Of a DNA stretch of 64,000 nt, positions 33,268 to 45,434 are shown piece after piece. The notes beneath the pieces were generated by a model, which saw only the letters and a list, made by a program, of their open reading frames with translations, was not told the DNA's origin and ran no database searches. Positions within the stretch are counted from its first letter, which is position 1; each line of letters begins with the position of its first letter. The stretch is taken from assembly GCA_027946365.1 (NCBI GenBank), contig JAPEUQ010000018.1, positions 186,001-250,000 of the forward strand, in the 5' to 3' direction. The position numbers were made by a program, and so were the translations under genes. Source of the stretch: Kalmusia sp. IMI 367209. Its lineage: Eukaryota; Ascomycota; Dothideomycetes; Pleosporales; Didymosphaeriaceae.

Positions 33268-35159
33268 CTAGAAGAGCATACCCTTGACCTGTTCAATGTT
33301 CTTGACGTTGATGTTCCGAATCATATACACCCAAACCAACGACAAACTCATGATGGCCGTGCCCGCAATCAGCATCTTTTGCTGAGAGTAGCCGTAAGCC
33401 TGTTGGATTCCGAGCCTTTCAGGCGATCCCCACTCATAGCTGAGCTGCACATCGAGACTGCCATAGATATCGTCCAGGCTCGCCAGCGCATCTTCAGGCA
33501 GATAGCGACTTAAAGCGTTGCTGAAAGTGTTTGTCCAGATAGCACCCGAGATAGTGTTTCCCACAGCTCCTCCGACGGTACCAATGACGTTCAAGAGCGC
33601 GAGCACAGCGGCAACATGCTGGTGATCGGCCGCAGCGAGTACGGCTAGTTGTTGGCAGATGATCATGACACTGCCACCGACGGAGATGAAGATTTGGCAC
33701 ATGACCAGATATCCGATGTAAGAGTTGGGGCGTCGGAAGTAGATCATCAAGCCCTGCGCGAAGATGTAGAGCGGAACACCAACCCATAGGAGCCACTTGA
33801 AGTATCCGAACCTACGGATGAGGAATCCGACACCGAACAGTAGAACACCGGATACGACGTCAAAAGTTGACATTACGTAGCCTGCTTCGCTGATGGAGAG
33901 GTCGTTGACCACCTGCAGGAATGAACTGAAGTAAGACGCCCAGCAGTAGTATGCGATCTGGTAATTGAAGGATAGGAGGCACGCTCCTGCGACCGTGCGA
34001 TTCATCAAGAGTTCAGTCTTAATGAACGGATGAGGGGCTAGGAGAATTTCCCATAGACCGAAACAGATCAGAAGGATAAAGCCGACGACTATCATGGCGA
34101 TAATGTAGCCAGTTGACCACCCATTGGGCGCTGAGTCGGCGAGGGAAAATGGCAACAAGAAAATGACGAGGCCAGCGATGAAGAGGAAGCAGCCGAGCGC
34201 TGCACTATGATTAGCAAGACAAATTAAATGTGGAAAATCACATACCGTCAACCTCCTTAGTGTAATGCCAAACACTCTGGGATATCGTCCTCTGAGTTTC
34301 GCGTTTGATAACCCTGCCCTCCCGCTTCGCCTTCCGCAAATTCCATTTTAGTACGAGAAACATCGGTAGCGCAACGATGGGCAGAATGATTGAGAAAGCT
34401 CCAAAACCCCAGCGCCAGCCAATGTTCTCATAAAAGCCTTCGCTTGCCTTTGGTCCTGCAAACGCGATAATGATATATGGTGAGCTGGTGAAAGCAAAGG
34501 CGAGACCTCGATTGCGCAGATGCGAAGCGTCACTTGTAACAACATCGATGGAGTAGATGACACCGGCGAAGCCAATGGAGTAGAAGACCTGTGCGGCGCA
34601 AAAGATGGCGAGACTGCTGGCGCAAGCCATTAAGATGAGACCGAGGGTCGCGAAGGCGATCATAAGTGCAAAGCCCTCAGCACGACCCCATAGATCTAGA
34701 ATTTTAGCTAGGGGAATGTATGTTGCAGCCGACATGCAGGAGGAGATCACGGATATGACGGTCAGGAGAGAATGTTCTTCCCACTCGCTCGTAACGTAGG
34801 GCGTGAGGTTGCCGAGGATCGAAGACTGGAAGCCATTGACGAAGTATAAGAGCCACATGCTGTTAAAGTATTTGTCAGAATTTTACATTCAAATCAAAGA
34901 ACATGTAAACTTACTTGATGAAGATCCAAATGAGGGACCCTTTCGACCAAGTGAGGGTGATGCCCTCGACCATCCGGACACCGCGCTGCGCATCTTCATT
35001 TGGTTGCTGCGCCTTCCACTCAGCAATGTCGTCTGGCTGAGCTTCGATCGCACCATCCTTGTTCTGCTCGCTGACTTCAATGGCATCGGCTTGGGCAGCA
35101 GATACATCTTCAGTTGCTGACCGGCGGAACGTTGGCCGGAATTTCGACAGCGAAGGCAT
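33268..35159 (-). CDS. Siderophore-iron MFS transporter (Sit1/Arn-like)
   Basis: Proton-coupled importer of ferri-siderophores, MFS SIT family with 14 spans. Exons 35159-34915, 34859-34246 and 34199-33268 give 596 residues. An 80-residue polar N-terminus ends in RMVEGITLTWSKGSLIWIFINMWLLYFVNGFQSS, where span 1 begins and the first intron falls. Family blocks include TPYVTSEWEEHSLLTV, IYSIDVVTSDASHLRNRGLAFA, IGWRWGFGAFSIILP, and AVLALLNVIGTVGGAVGNTISGAIWTNTF near the end. The SreA-like iron-GATA sites upstream (35474-35575) support iron-repressed expression. No siderophore synthetase is in this window, so it may serve imported siderophores. The ligand is unknown. Confidence 0.9.
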
Positions 35160-35836
35160 GGCGAACCTCTGTATACGAAGCCAATAAATGAGATGGAGTG
35201 CCTTCCCAATTCCGAGCTTCCAAACGTCTACTCATATATCTTACCCGGGTCCGGCATTTCAGCCCCATCGCATGCGGAAGCTAGCTGCTCGCGAAGCTAT
35301 TATCACCCGATATTCGGGGCGCCATGAAAAACCATCAGCATGGCTGCGAAATGCATGTTGGGGCGGAAGCCTCGCGAGTAAGGCTTGGTCTAGTCAAGCC
35401 GCTTCTCGTAAAGCTTGTCGTGCTGTCTTGACCTTGAAGGGGAAGCGTGTTAGGTAAAATCACGGGCGATCCAATCAGATAAGATCAAGGCTGATCGTTA
35501 GCCCGCACTAAAGTCGTACGATCAGATTAGATCAACATCACTGATTGGATGAAGATTCTGCACCGGATCAGATTAGATGCTCGGTTGTATTGAGCTTCGT
35601 ACATTCTCCACTCAGTCTGCATCCGATCCTTCGGATCAGGGTCTAGAGTGGACCAGGCTTGCGCTCGAGAGTTTGCACCGGCAATCCTGGCCCGAAGGTG
35701 GATCGACCGCATATGTGTCAGGCCGCTTCAATGCGGGATGTATCCACGTATGGGGTCTACAATGACCGCAGAGGCTGACCAGGCTGCTGGGCCTGCTGGA
35801 ACGAGTGCGCCCAATAGCGACTACATGACGGACTCG
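35160..35836. other. Intergenic region, siderophore transporter promoter
   Basis: 677 bp between the siderophore transporter start and the HET gene stop. No gene is supported; short open frames overlap. It holds the iron-GATA cluster listed separately. Confidence 0.5.
35474..35575. promoter_or_regulatory. Cluster of iron-GATA (SreA-type) sites
   Basis: ATCAGATAA at 35474-35482 is a perfect match to ATCWGATAA, the consensus of iron-sensing GATA repressors (SreA/SRE/Fep1/Urbs1). Near-matches ATCAGATTA lie at 35521-35529 and 35567-35575. They are 315-416 bp before the siderophore transporter start. Two or more sites in one short promoter before a SIT transporter fit known regulation; binding itself is inferred. 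Confidence 0.6.
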
Positions 35837-38800
35837 CTAGTGTAATATGTACTTGCGTAGTTCCCGCTCCCCGCTCTTCCAATGATCAACTGCTTCGCCA
35901 TGCATATAACCGTGAATGTACACATCGCCCACGTATCTATACTCTCCGCGCGGTCCCTCGGGCCGAAGTAGTACTGGTGTTGGGCATCCTAGAGGAACGA
36001 CTACCATATCGCCAGCGGCCATGAAACCAGAACCCATCCCGATCGAACCAGTTTCCGTGAGGCAGAAACAGCGTCCCATCATTCGCGAACCAAAATGTTC
36101 CTGAAGGAAGCGTCTTCGATCTTCGGCCTGGATACCGACTGCTGAATCAATGTACCGTAAAAGTTCATCATCGAGGGGAAGTCTCGGGATACGATCGCGG
36201 GCCAACGAGGCGAACACATGGTAGCACGCCGTTCTCCACGGCCCCTTCCACTCCTGGGGTAGTTGATCGAGAGATAACGTTCTGCAGAATTCTTCTTGCC
36301 GCATTTGACTTTCGCCATCTCTTCCGCTACTAAGTAACAGAGCCCTCCAATGTACGAAGGCCATGATATAATCCGCGAGCGTACATAAAGTTCCGACGGC
36401 AATACCATGGCCGCTGATGGTATCAAGATATATTGCCGACATCTCCAGTCTTCTTCTATCATCGAGGACTTTTGCCTCGGCTTTCGTTGAGCCTGCCGCC
36501 AAAAAGTTACATGAGCGACCCAAAGCGGTGGTCTCCGGATTGTATGACCAGTCGGGAACCCACGTAGGCAAATTGGAGCCTGTATGGAGTGGAAAGTGTA
36601 CAGCTTCGCACAGGATATCCAACCGTTCTGTCGTGCAAAGAAGGTAGTCGAATACCCTGACGTACACCTCTTTTACTGACAGGCCATAATCGACAGGGAA
36701 TTCGTTGCGTATCTCCTCGTCTAGCAAACCTAAAATGCCATACAGCTTATCCTTGGCATCTGCAGTCAGCTTTCTCCTACAAACACGCATGACTTCGAGC
36801 AAAGATTCTTCCCCAAGTCCATTGAATGAGCCGACGTCGGGAATACTGCTTGGACCGTGGTAAACCAACACTTGTGAGTAGGTAAACTGCGTGGGTGACG
36901 CCCGCTGACCGCTATGGGCCAGACCACCAGGGAAAAAGTAATCGATATGGCCTTTGTGCCTCCAAAACGTGTTGGATGCAGCTCGAAACACTGTCCAAGG
37001 AAGAATCATAGTACCACAATACACGTTGATCTCATTGGCGTTGAAAACCTCTTGGACGACCCAGAGTCGGTTCCAATAGTCTCTCTCGAACAGAGCGACG
37101 ACAGAAGCGAATTGCGCCTTCCCAACTTTGGACGACATGAGAGAAGATATGCGCTCGCTTGATTGCGATTGTGCTGCCACTTCGCTCAATGTTCTCATTG
37201 CGGTGTTGCTATCATCCGCTTCTGGGCCGAGCCATATGGCGACAGACACCGCACGTGAGTAGATGTAGGTCATCAGCTGAACTTGTTGGGTGCGCTCGTC
37301 TTTGTTTTGCTGATCGATACTCAAGGCGTCTACCCATACTAGCACGCTTTCTCTCTTTGCTCGTAGAGCAAATAGTGCGCCGTGAAGGTTGGCGGAAACG
37401 GGAATATCTGCACCTTCAAGCTGGATCCTCCTTTTGTCATCCGCATCACCCCAAGCATACGAAATTGCAACGTAGCTCGGTGGATCTTCGAGAGAGTAGT
37501 GAACAAGCTCACATTTTATAAGGGACATGGTCTTAGGTAAAATTCTGACCAGGCGGAATTGGAAAGGGCCAAGCTGTTTGTATCGATACACATTTTCGCC
37601 GAGGATGCCGGAAACAGTCGGTGAGATGGACGGACGAAGTGCCGAACCTGATGTTAAGGACCTTGTGTCCCCGGACGATAGCCTCCCTGAAGGAGAAGTC
37701 TCGGACCTGGAATCTTCAGGTACAATGGTCTCTGGTGGAGATGGGAAACTTCCAGGAACAGACAAGGGTACTTGCAGACTCTGCACGCGGTCACCACGTG
37801 GAGTTGTTTTACCTCGTTTACTGCCTGTTGTTCGACGTCGATGGGGGCTTAGATCAGTAGCTCCTGGCGTTTCTTGAAGATGTTCTAAACGTGTCGAAGG
37901 TATCTAGATGAAGTTCAAGTTAGTGAGCGTTTCTAAGCGACTCGCCTCGGATATATTGCACATCAAGGAGATGACACCGTTTACGTACATCCATATCTGA
38001 GTGTCTGCGTTGATTGATGCCAGGAGGCAACATTAATCGGCCTAGCGATGAGTCATTGCGCGATCCACTAGGACTCGCCGGACGATAGTATTTTCGAGGT
38101 GGTGAAGGCATCTGTTTGTTCGTAGATAGTTCAGGGCTCTTTGACCGAGAAAATGGTCTGGGTGGCATAGGTGGTGAGGGAACTCGCTTCACCTTCGAGG
38201 TGTCATCACTCCGTTGGGAACTTGACTCTGGTCCAAATCGGAGGACAGTTGGGGGCATGGGGGGTGAGACACGCAAAGGTAAGGATACAATCTGAGGTGG
38301 GGTGTCTTTTGATCTCTTATCACCATTGGTCCCTGATTTGGGATGTGCATGGTGCCTGACATTTTCTCTTTTACGTGGTGCCGGGGGTGATGGAACGCGC
38401 TTCAGGTACTGTCGTCTCATTGCTGCGACATCAGTAGGGTCGGGTAGATGAGCGTCACGTTCATGATGAAAACGGCGGCGAGATCCTGAAGATGGTGGTG
38501 AGGGTACTTGCTTTCGGCTGGGAGGGTCCTCGTCGAAATACAAGGCTGGTGGTGCGTGATGCCCAGCAAAACGTGGTGGTGACGGACGTTGCTTGCTCGA
38601 CCGCTGCCTCCTTCCACGAGTGTCTGATCGGTCAAGCAGGTGTTGGTCGCCATCCCATTCATCTGTGGTGTCCGCCGTTTGATAGCCGAGAGCTTCATTA
38701 TCAGAGTGGTAGTTGCGGTGCATTTGAGGACGTTCATCATCGCGTTCGTCCCTCGAATGACGGCGCCTGCGATTTAGCGGACGGGCGGGCTCCTCCGGGC

Positions 38801-38864
38801 TAAGAAAGTCGTTCTGATAACCCCAAGGACGACGTCCTTCATCATCGCGGTAGTACCCAGACAT
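35837..38864 (-). CDS. HET-domain protein with proline-rich repeat N-terminus
   Basis: Heterokaryon-incompatibility-type protein. Exon 1 is 38864-37989, an 85 bp intron (GTACGT...ATCTAG) follows, and exon 2 is 37903-35837; the frame joins at ...HSDMD-IPSTR and gives 980 residues. Exon 2 alone has no ATG near its start (its first candidate is GTG), which supports the fusion. Residues 1-290 are disordered and charged with repeated K(R/Q)xPSPP motifs near 91, 118, 155, 226 and 250. The HET domain follows at about 436-600: YVAISYAWGD, LVWVDALSIDQQNKDER and YIYSRAVSVAIWLGP. The C-terminal part has AVHFPLHTGSNLPTWVPDWS and a GDMVVVPLGCPTPVLLR motif, as in many fungal HET proteins. HET proteins can trigger cell death on allorecognition; the role here is not known. 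Confidence 0.85.
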
Positions 38865-40528
38865 ATTTGAAAATGTGAATGTTCGTGTGCATCGGCTGCC
38901 TAGGCGCGGGGCAACCGGCAGCTCTCGAGAGATGCGGCTGAAAAGGCCCCCGGTCGACAGAGCACATCTACTGGCTCGCTAGATGCCACAGTAGGCGCCG
39001 CATATATGGCAAACTACGCATTGCTAGGTGCCACACCGCGGATGAGACGAGAAGACGCTGAGCAGGAGTCGTGAAGCTCTAGTAATCGATAAACCTTTAG
39101 TTAAACATAGGTTGAGGATGTTGGTTCCACTCTTGGTACATCATTGGACGCATTTTGGATGTGGGTGATGGTACTACGCTGCCGTATACCGAGCTCACTT
39201 AAGAAGCATCGAAGTTGCATTTGTAGAAGGTACGTGCAAGCTCGAAGCCAGCTCGAAAATTAGTGAAGCAAGTTAAGATGAGGAATGCAAAGTTCATAGC
39301 AGAATCCAGGACCCTGGCATCAATGCTTACACGTGACCAAGACGTCCCGGTCGGGTTTAGATCATCTTGGCAATCTTGGCACCGTCCTCCTCCGCCTTTT
39401 GCCCTACTCCACGCCGTTTTCCATCGACAAGCCTTGACGGTTCTAGCCGTTCTAACGGCGTTGGTGGAACTTGCCACTTTTTGCCACTGCGCGGTCTCTC
39501 GCGCGAGATTCGAAGGTATCGCTGCGTTACCGCCAAAGCTGCCGTGCAGACGCGATCCCACTCCGCTCTCCGACGAGTGCCTTCTGATACCGCCATTGCC
39601 CAGGTCGTGATCATGATCCCTCGCGATAGCGTCCTGACTTTCTTTCTTGGCTCCCCTTTACGCCTCAATCAAATATTCTTGAATAGGAAGGTCTCGATGC
39701 AGCACGATTGCGGAACACTTGGCGGTCTGGGCGACATCTCACCGACGGCGTGGAACTGCTACGGAGGATGCGCTATAGGCTCGCCTCATGAGGTCCCTGC
39801 CGTCTACCTGTATCACTTGGGCTGTCATGTTACGTCCAACTCGGAGGCTGTCGGTCCGTGAATCACATATGTAAACTTGAAAACTGATTTGAAGGCTGTT
39901 CGTAGTTTGTCAAACCCTGTCCCCACTCATGTTCACCTTGACAGTGGCTGCGCAGAAGCATGCAAAGCTTTAGCCTTATCTCTTGCATGCTCCCGCCCCC
40001 TTGGCACTGCTTCTTCGAATGTTCGAACGAATTGTTGTAGCGGCACGGTTGCACAGAGTGGCGCCCGAGTTTCCTTTCCTCCTCCCTATCTCGATCCATC
40101 CCCGGGGATCTGGTCTTGGACCACGGCCTTGGACACCTTTTGCGGTGCGCTTACAAGCGGTTACAGCAGCTAGCGAATCGCGACACTGTTCCTTCGAATG
40201 GACCAGCCAAGTACCAAATTCTTGGGACCTCGTAAGTGGTAAAGGACCTGCGATAACAGGTGAACAACGCCTGTACATGCACACTCGGTAGCCAAACAGC
40301 GGGGGTGCACTGACAGAGGGGTGCGTGCGACCCTTGTGGACATCAGGTCTATGCTGTGCTCTGGCCCGTGTGCAGTTATCTATATGAAGAGCAATCCTTA
40401 CTTGCAGCGCCAGGCGTGCGTCTCTTCACTTCCAGGCTTCACCTCCCAGCTCATTTCAAGTCTCGCAACACGTGCGATTTCACCTACCACTTTTGTGGTT
40501 GACTTGGTCCCGCACCATTTCCCCTGCA
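38865..40528. other. Divergent intergenic region HET/PTR2
   Basis: 1.66 kb between two divergent start codons, containing both promoters. An open frame on the minus strand (39668-39357) has no ATG at its start and no recognisable protein. Nothing else is supported. Confidence 0.45.
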
Positions 40529-42472
40529 ATGGCACACGACACGCGTGCTAGCCTCGAGGTCACCAAGGGTGCGACAACCATTGATCCTATTCCCTTGGAC
40601 ACCAGCACGCCCAGCTCGATCATCGAGGAGGATGATCACCTACTAGGTCCCTTTCCGACCGAAGAGGAATGGGCAACGCTTCCTCGTGTCGCTGGATCGA
40701 TCCCTTGGACCGCTTGGACTGTCGCCACTGTTGAGTTCGTGGAGCGCTTCAGTTACTATGGTACAAGTGCCGTCTGTATGTTCCCATTGTTTACAAAGTA
40801 TCCCTGGAACTACTCTGATTAAGCTTTTAGTTGTCAACTTCCTCCAAAAATCTCTGCCTCCTGGCTCGAAAACGGGAGCCGGTTTCCTGAAAAAGCCTGG
40901 ATCTGGTGCTCTAGGCATGGGACAGCGTGCATCAACTGGTTTGACTCAATTCAATCAGTTTTGGTCTTACTTCACGCCTCTTTTCGGTGCCTGGCTTGCT
41001 GATGAGTACTGGGGCCGTTACAAGACGATCCAGTATGCTAATATTGTCGCTGTCATTGGCCACATTCTACTTATCTTCTCTGCCATTCCGCAAGTCATTG
41101 CTAAGCCAAATGCCGCTATTGCTATCTTCTCTGTCGGTCTTGTCATCATGGGCATCGGCACTGGTGGTTTCAAGTCGAACATTTCGCCCCTGATTGCCGA
41201 GCAATACAAAAACCGAAAGGCTTACGTTCGCACTAAGAAAGATGGTAGTAAAGAGATTGTCGACCCTGCCACTACAGCTGCCCGTATCTACATATACTTC
41301 TACTTCCTGATCAACTGTGGGTCCCTCACCGGTTCCCTCGCCATGGTCTATTCGGAGCATTTTGTTGGTTTCTGGCTCTCATTTACCCTACCAACGATCT
41401 GCTACTGCTTGTGCCCGATCATTCTTGTCTTCTTCAAAAAGCATTACAAGCTTTCTCCCCCCACTGGCTCCGTTTTCGGAAAGGCGTTCAAGCTTATGCG
41501 ACTTGCTATCAAACGAGCATCTAGGAAGAACATATGGAAGGACGAACTCTTTTGGGAGCGTGTCAAGCCTAGCGCGCTTCGTGCAAATGGTGAAGACATT
41601 CCCTCTTGGATGACCTTTGATGACGCATGGGTGGACGAAGTCCGACGTGGCGTTGTTGCCTGCAAGGTCTTTGTGTGGTATCCCCTCTACTTCTTGTCCT
41701 ACAATCAGATGCTCAACAACCTTGTCTCGCAAGCCAACACGATGAACTTGGGCTCAACACCGAACGATATTGTTGCGAAGCTCAATCCAATTTTCATCAT
41801 CATCGTCATTCCGATCATGGACTTCATCGTCTACCCTGGTCTCCGCAAGGCTGGCATAAGGTTCTCTCCCATTAAGAAGATTACCGCTGGTTTCACCCTT
41901 TCCTCTCTAGCTATGGTATCCGCTTGTGTTATTCAGTACTATATCTACAAGATGTCACCTTGCGGAAAGCACATCAACGCTCTGAGCAAGACCCGCAAGG
42001 ACTGCAACGCAGACATCTCCGTTTGGGTCCAGGTTTTCCCATACGGTCTCATTGGCATGTCCGAGGTTTTGGCCTCTATCACTAAGCTTGAGTGAGTACT
42101 GGTCTAGACGCACCGTCTTCGTATTATGCTAACAGCTTCCTTAGATACGCTTACACCAAAGCCCCCGCCAACATGAAGTCCACGGTACAAGCCATCGCAC
42201 TCTTCACTTCCGCCGTCTCCTCTGCCCTCGGCCAGGCCCTCGTCGGACTCTCCGAAGACCCGCTTCTCGAATGGAACTATGGTGCTGTCGCTGTCGTCGC
42301 TATGTGTGGTGCCATCGGCTTCTACCTCACCTTCCGCAAGGCTGATAAGGAGGAAGACGCTCTGAACACTCTCAAGCAGTCTGAATTCATTGGAAACAAG
42401 ACTGGTGATGCTGAGAATGAGGTTGAGGGACGCAGTGTGAATGAGAAGAGTGAGAAGACAGGATTGCATTAG
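40529..42472 (+). CDS. PTR2: Proton-coupled di/tripeptide transporter PTR2
   Basis: Plasma-membrane importer of di- and tripeptides, POT/PTR family. Exons 40529-40775, 40831-42091 and 42145-42472 give 611 residues. Signatures are WTVATVEFVERFSYYG in span 1, FTPLFGAWLADEYWGRYKTI, IGTGGFKSNISPLIAEQY, the fungal inserted loop with YVRTKKDGSKEIVDP, and YFYFLINCGSLTG (the PTR2 second signature). CKVFVWYPLYFLSYNQM is also typical. The N-terminal 65 and C-terminal 45 residues are acidic and cytosolic, as in yeast Ptr2. Expression is likely tuned by nitrogen source, but no clear nitrogen-GATA cluster was singled out. Confidence 0.95.
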
Positions 42473-42793
42473 GACATGGTCATTGCGAAGATATGAGGTG
42501 CGCGGATGATAAAAGTTAGATTATGGATAAGCTTGTGAAGTAAGGCGATATGATTTGATACCCATAATGAAGATCCTAAGAGTCCCGATATTCTATCCCA
42601 AGGACCCACACTCTTTCACTATGATTTCCTATCTCAAACTAGTGTCTATTTTTGGTCTAGCGCTTCTTTAGCAACCTCTGACCATTTCATCACAAAGCAG
42701 CCGTTGCGACGCTCTCAACACCTGGATACCATACCGCTTCTCAACCTCTTGCCAACGATCTGGTACTGAATAGGCGCGATCGACGATGACAAC
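42473..42793. other. Intergenic region PTR2/F-box-like gene
   Basis: 321 bp, no coding signal. It contains the PTR2 3' UTR and the promoter of the next gene. Confidence 0.4.
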
Positions 42794-43748
42794 ATGGAGA
42801 ATCAGCCTTTCGCATTTCTGAAGTTCCCCGCAGGTATACTGAGCCAAACATTGTTCGAATCACGCACCTAGCTAACAATCTACCGCAGAGCTACGCATCC
42901 GAATCTACACTTTTGCGCGCGAAGACGATGGCACACCATGTCCGCTTACCCAGAAAAAGTTCACTCAGAAAGACAGCAAGACGTGGCACACGCCGACGAA
43001 TGATAGTAGCCGCAAGTTCCTCGGTCTCACGCAGACGTGCAGGCAGATTCGCGAGGAGTTTCGGTCCATCTGGTGACGCAACACGACTGCTTGCATTTAT
43101 CGTGGTTATATCTGTCACTACATGAATACCTTCTTTACTGATGAGGGCTACAAGAGAGTTCTCTTTATGAATTGGGACTACAAGAATGTTCCAGACTATC
43201 TGCTCATCCCTTGGGAACACCCCGGAAAACGATCTGAGAAAACTCTGAATGCGGACCTTGACGAGATGTTGGCACTACAGGCTCGTTGTCCTGGCTTTTC
43301 GGTGGAGTTCGTGAATTCCGAGCTATTCAACGTTTGGGGAGATTATTGCCGACATTGCGGTCATCCTATTCACTGCGACTGCTCTTGCAGTCGCGGCGAT
43401 CTGAAGCATCACACAGAACGAGCTCTGTACGACAACAATAAGCTTCTTGCGCACAAGAATCCCATCTGGCTGGAGAACGTGCGCGACTTCGTCGTCCCAG
43501 GCAACATGACGGTCAAACGGCATATCCTTCCTAGGCGGAATTCTAACGACTTTCGCTCGCTCTTGACCATCCAGTTCGTGGTTGGATATGCTCGAAAGTG
43601 TGTTCGAAAGTCCGATATGCTGTCTAGCGCTTTTGCTGGCAACACATCTGATGATGAAGATATTGGCCGCCTTGAATTTTCTGAATCTGAGGTTCAGAGC
43701 TCTTCAAGTTACACGGGTTGGACGGCATCCTTCAAGGATCGATTTTAA
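42794..43748 (+). pseudogene. F-box-like fungal protein interrupted by a TGA
   Basis: Exon 1 (42794-42833) and exon 2 (42889-43748) join as KFPA-ELRIRIYTFARED, the opening of a very common fungal F-box-like family. FLGLTQTCRQIREEFRSIW follows, then an in-frame TGA at 43074-43076. The same frame continues without a break for 224 codons, starting RNTTACIYRGYICHYMNTFF, and ends at 43748. Without the stop the product would be 298 residues. A Cys/His cluster (CRHCGHPIHCDCSC) lies in the second half. A single substitution (for example CGA to TGA) explains it better than an intron, because the sequence after the stop continues the family pattern. The role is unknown; such proteins are highly duplicated in fungi. 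Confidence 0.6.
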
Positions 43749-44201
43749 TAGAGATTTCTTGGAATTACTATATATGATAACTGCTGATTGCAATGAATGG
43801 GGACATTATCGTCCATTATACCGGACATGTGTGTTTTCAACTCCATGATTGCATAAATTGGCACCAGGTACACATCTACAGCAAGCATTCGGCTTATGAC
43901 ATTAGTAGATGATAGCATGGCATGTTAGGTTATCTAGCGACAGCGATAAGATGGAAGTGGGTGGTTTCCTTGGTCGGCGAGTTGTGCACATCCAAATAAG
44001 GCGAACATGGTGCTTGGAAAATCTTGCGCACTCTGCAATACTAAGCTCGACACGATAAGATATTTCAATTCAGTCTGCTAGAATCCAAAGCAACTGCTCA
44101 AAGCGCGCAAGTTCATAACTCATTGCTATTTCCTTTGTGGACAACCAACTAGATCAGTTTTAGAGTACTTTTTGGGAGGATGTACAGAGTCCCACGAGAA
44201 A
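43749..44201. other. Convergent 3' region
   Basis: 453 bp between the F-box-like gene and the dioxygenase, two convergent 3' ends. It is AT-rich and shows no coding signal. Confidence 0.4.
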
Positions 44202-45434
44202 CTACATCAAACCCAAAGCTTCCTTCCGGCTCTTGCTATTCAAATCCAAATACGGCGCCTCACCCAAACTACACACGCGATCCCCTGCCCTTGGATCGTG
44301 ATAGTCGTACGTCGCACAATGCCACATGCTCCGATTATCCCAGATAGCAAGATCGTTAGGCCGCCACTTAAATCTTACCTGCGCGTCGTGATTCTGAGTG
44401 ACGATATTGAAGAGATAGCCAAGTAGCAAATCCGACTCATCTTTCGTGACGCCATTGATCCGCTTTGTGAAGCCTTTGTTGACGTATACGGATTTCCACC
44501 CAGTGACAGCTGCGTGAAAGTTAGTTAAAAGGCAACACTAGAAGTGGACGGGTGGAATACGATTCGTCCGCACAACTGGATGCACGGCTCTCAAATTCTC
44601 CCCAAAGTTCAACGCATTTCCCCTAATACCCTTCCGGATCGGATTTCCCAGGCGCTCCGCTTCCTCCAGGAAAAATCTCGCATCGTGCGTCGCCGTCAAG
44701 CCTTCTAAAAACTTCTGCATTGCGGGCGACAACCTGTCATAGATTTCGTAGCCTGATGCCCACAGCGTATCGCCACCCGTCGACGGTAGCGTGTGGATCT
44801 TCAACATCGCATAGTCGGAGGGCACGGGCTCGAACGAGATGTCGGTGTGCCATCCAGCGGAGGCAAAGCGGCTCACGTCTGAGAGCTGATGTGTAAGGCC
44901 GCCACCTTTAGCTTGCTTTTCACTGCTTATGACAGAGATTTGGTCGCCGAGTTCTGAACCTTCTTCTGTTAAGGGGTGCACATGGAGGCCAGAGGACTGG
45001 GGCTGGACAAGGTTTAGTGGGTGCTTGGTACACATATAAGGGGAAGTACGCACACAGCCAGATAGGTCGGTCAGGCGTAGCATGAGGTCTTTCATTTCTG
45101 TTGGTGTTACGTGCTGGTCCCGGAGAAAGACGACGCCCCGCTGCGAAACTGTGGATTTGCTTAGATGCTAACGAAATCGTAGGAGTAAAGCGGACGAACT
45201 CGTGACTGCCAGGTCCCTGATCATCTCATCTCCCCACTTCAACAGATCTGTCACTTGAAGTCCTTCATACTCCCTCCCTATGACCGGGGTCAGATCCTGG
45301 TGCTTAAAGCTGTCCAGTGACCCAGAATACGAAAGTGGCTTCAAGAGCCTCGACCGTGCAGCCGCATCACCGCCCACGATACTGCTATCAGCAGCCTTCT
45401 CATCGTCAAGATGGACGCGTTTGATTGAGGGCAT
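44202..45434 (-). CDS. Fe(II)/2-oxoglutarate dioxygenase, TauD/Jlp1 type
   Basis: Taurine/sulfonate dioxygenase family: decarboxylates 2-oxoglutarate while hydroxylating a sulfonate so that sulfite is released. Exons 45434-45200, 45148-45054, 45002-44561 and 44509-44202 give 359 residues. The iron triad is intact: His162 and Asp164 in AGWHTDISFEP and His321 in NRSMWHCATYDY, with Arg331/Arg335 (HDPRAGDR) for 2-oxoglutarate. SQRGVVFLRDQ and SGLHVHPLTEEGSELG are family blocks. An in-frame TTG upstream was rejected in favour of the ATG at 45434. It is divergent from a Dal5/Soa1-family carrier with a 490 bp spacer, which supports a sulfonate role. Other TauD-like substrates remain possible. Confidence 0.87.

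Noticed and set aside
35837..38864. Two separate genes (proline-rich protein and HET protein)
   Set aside because: The HET frame has no ATG near its start and is open back to an acceptor. A strong donor in the upstream frame joins it exactly in phase, so one gene is more likely.
39357..39668. 103-codon minus-strand open frame in the HET/PTR2 spacer
   Set aside because: It begins with TTG, no upstream exon was found, and the basic low-information sequence overlaps other frames. There is not enough to call a gene.
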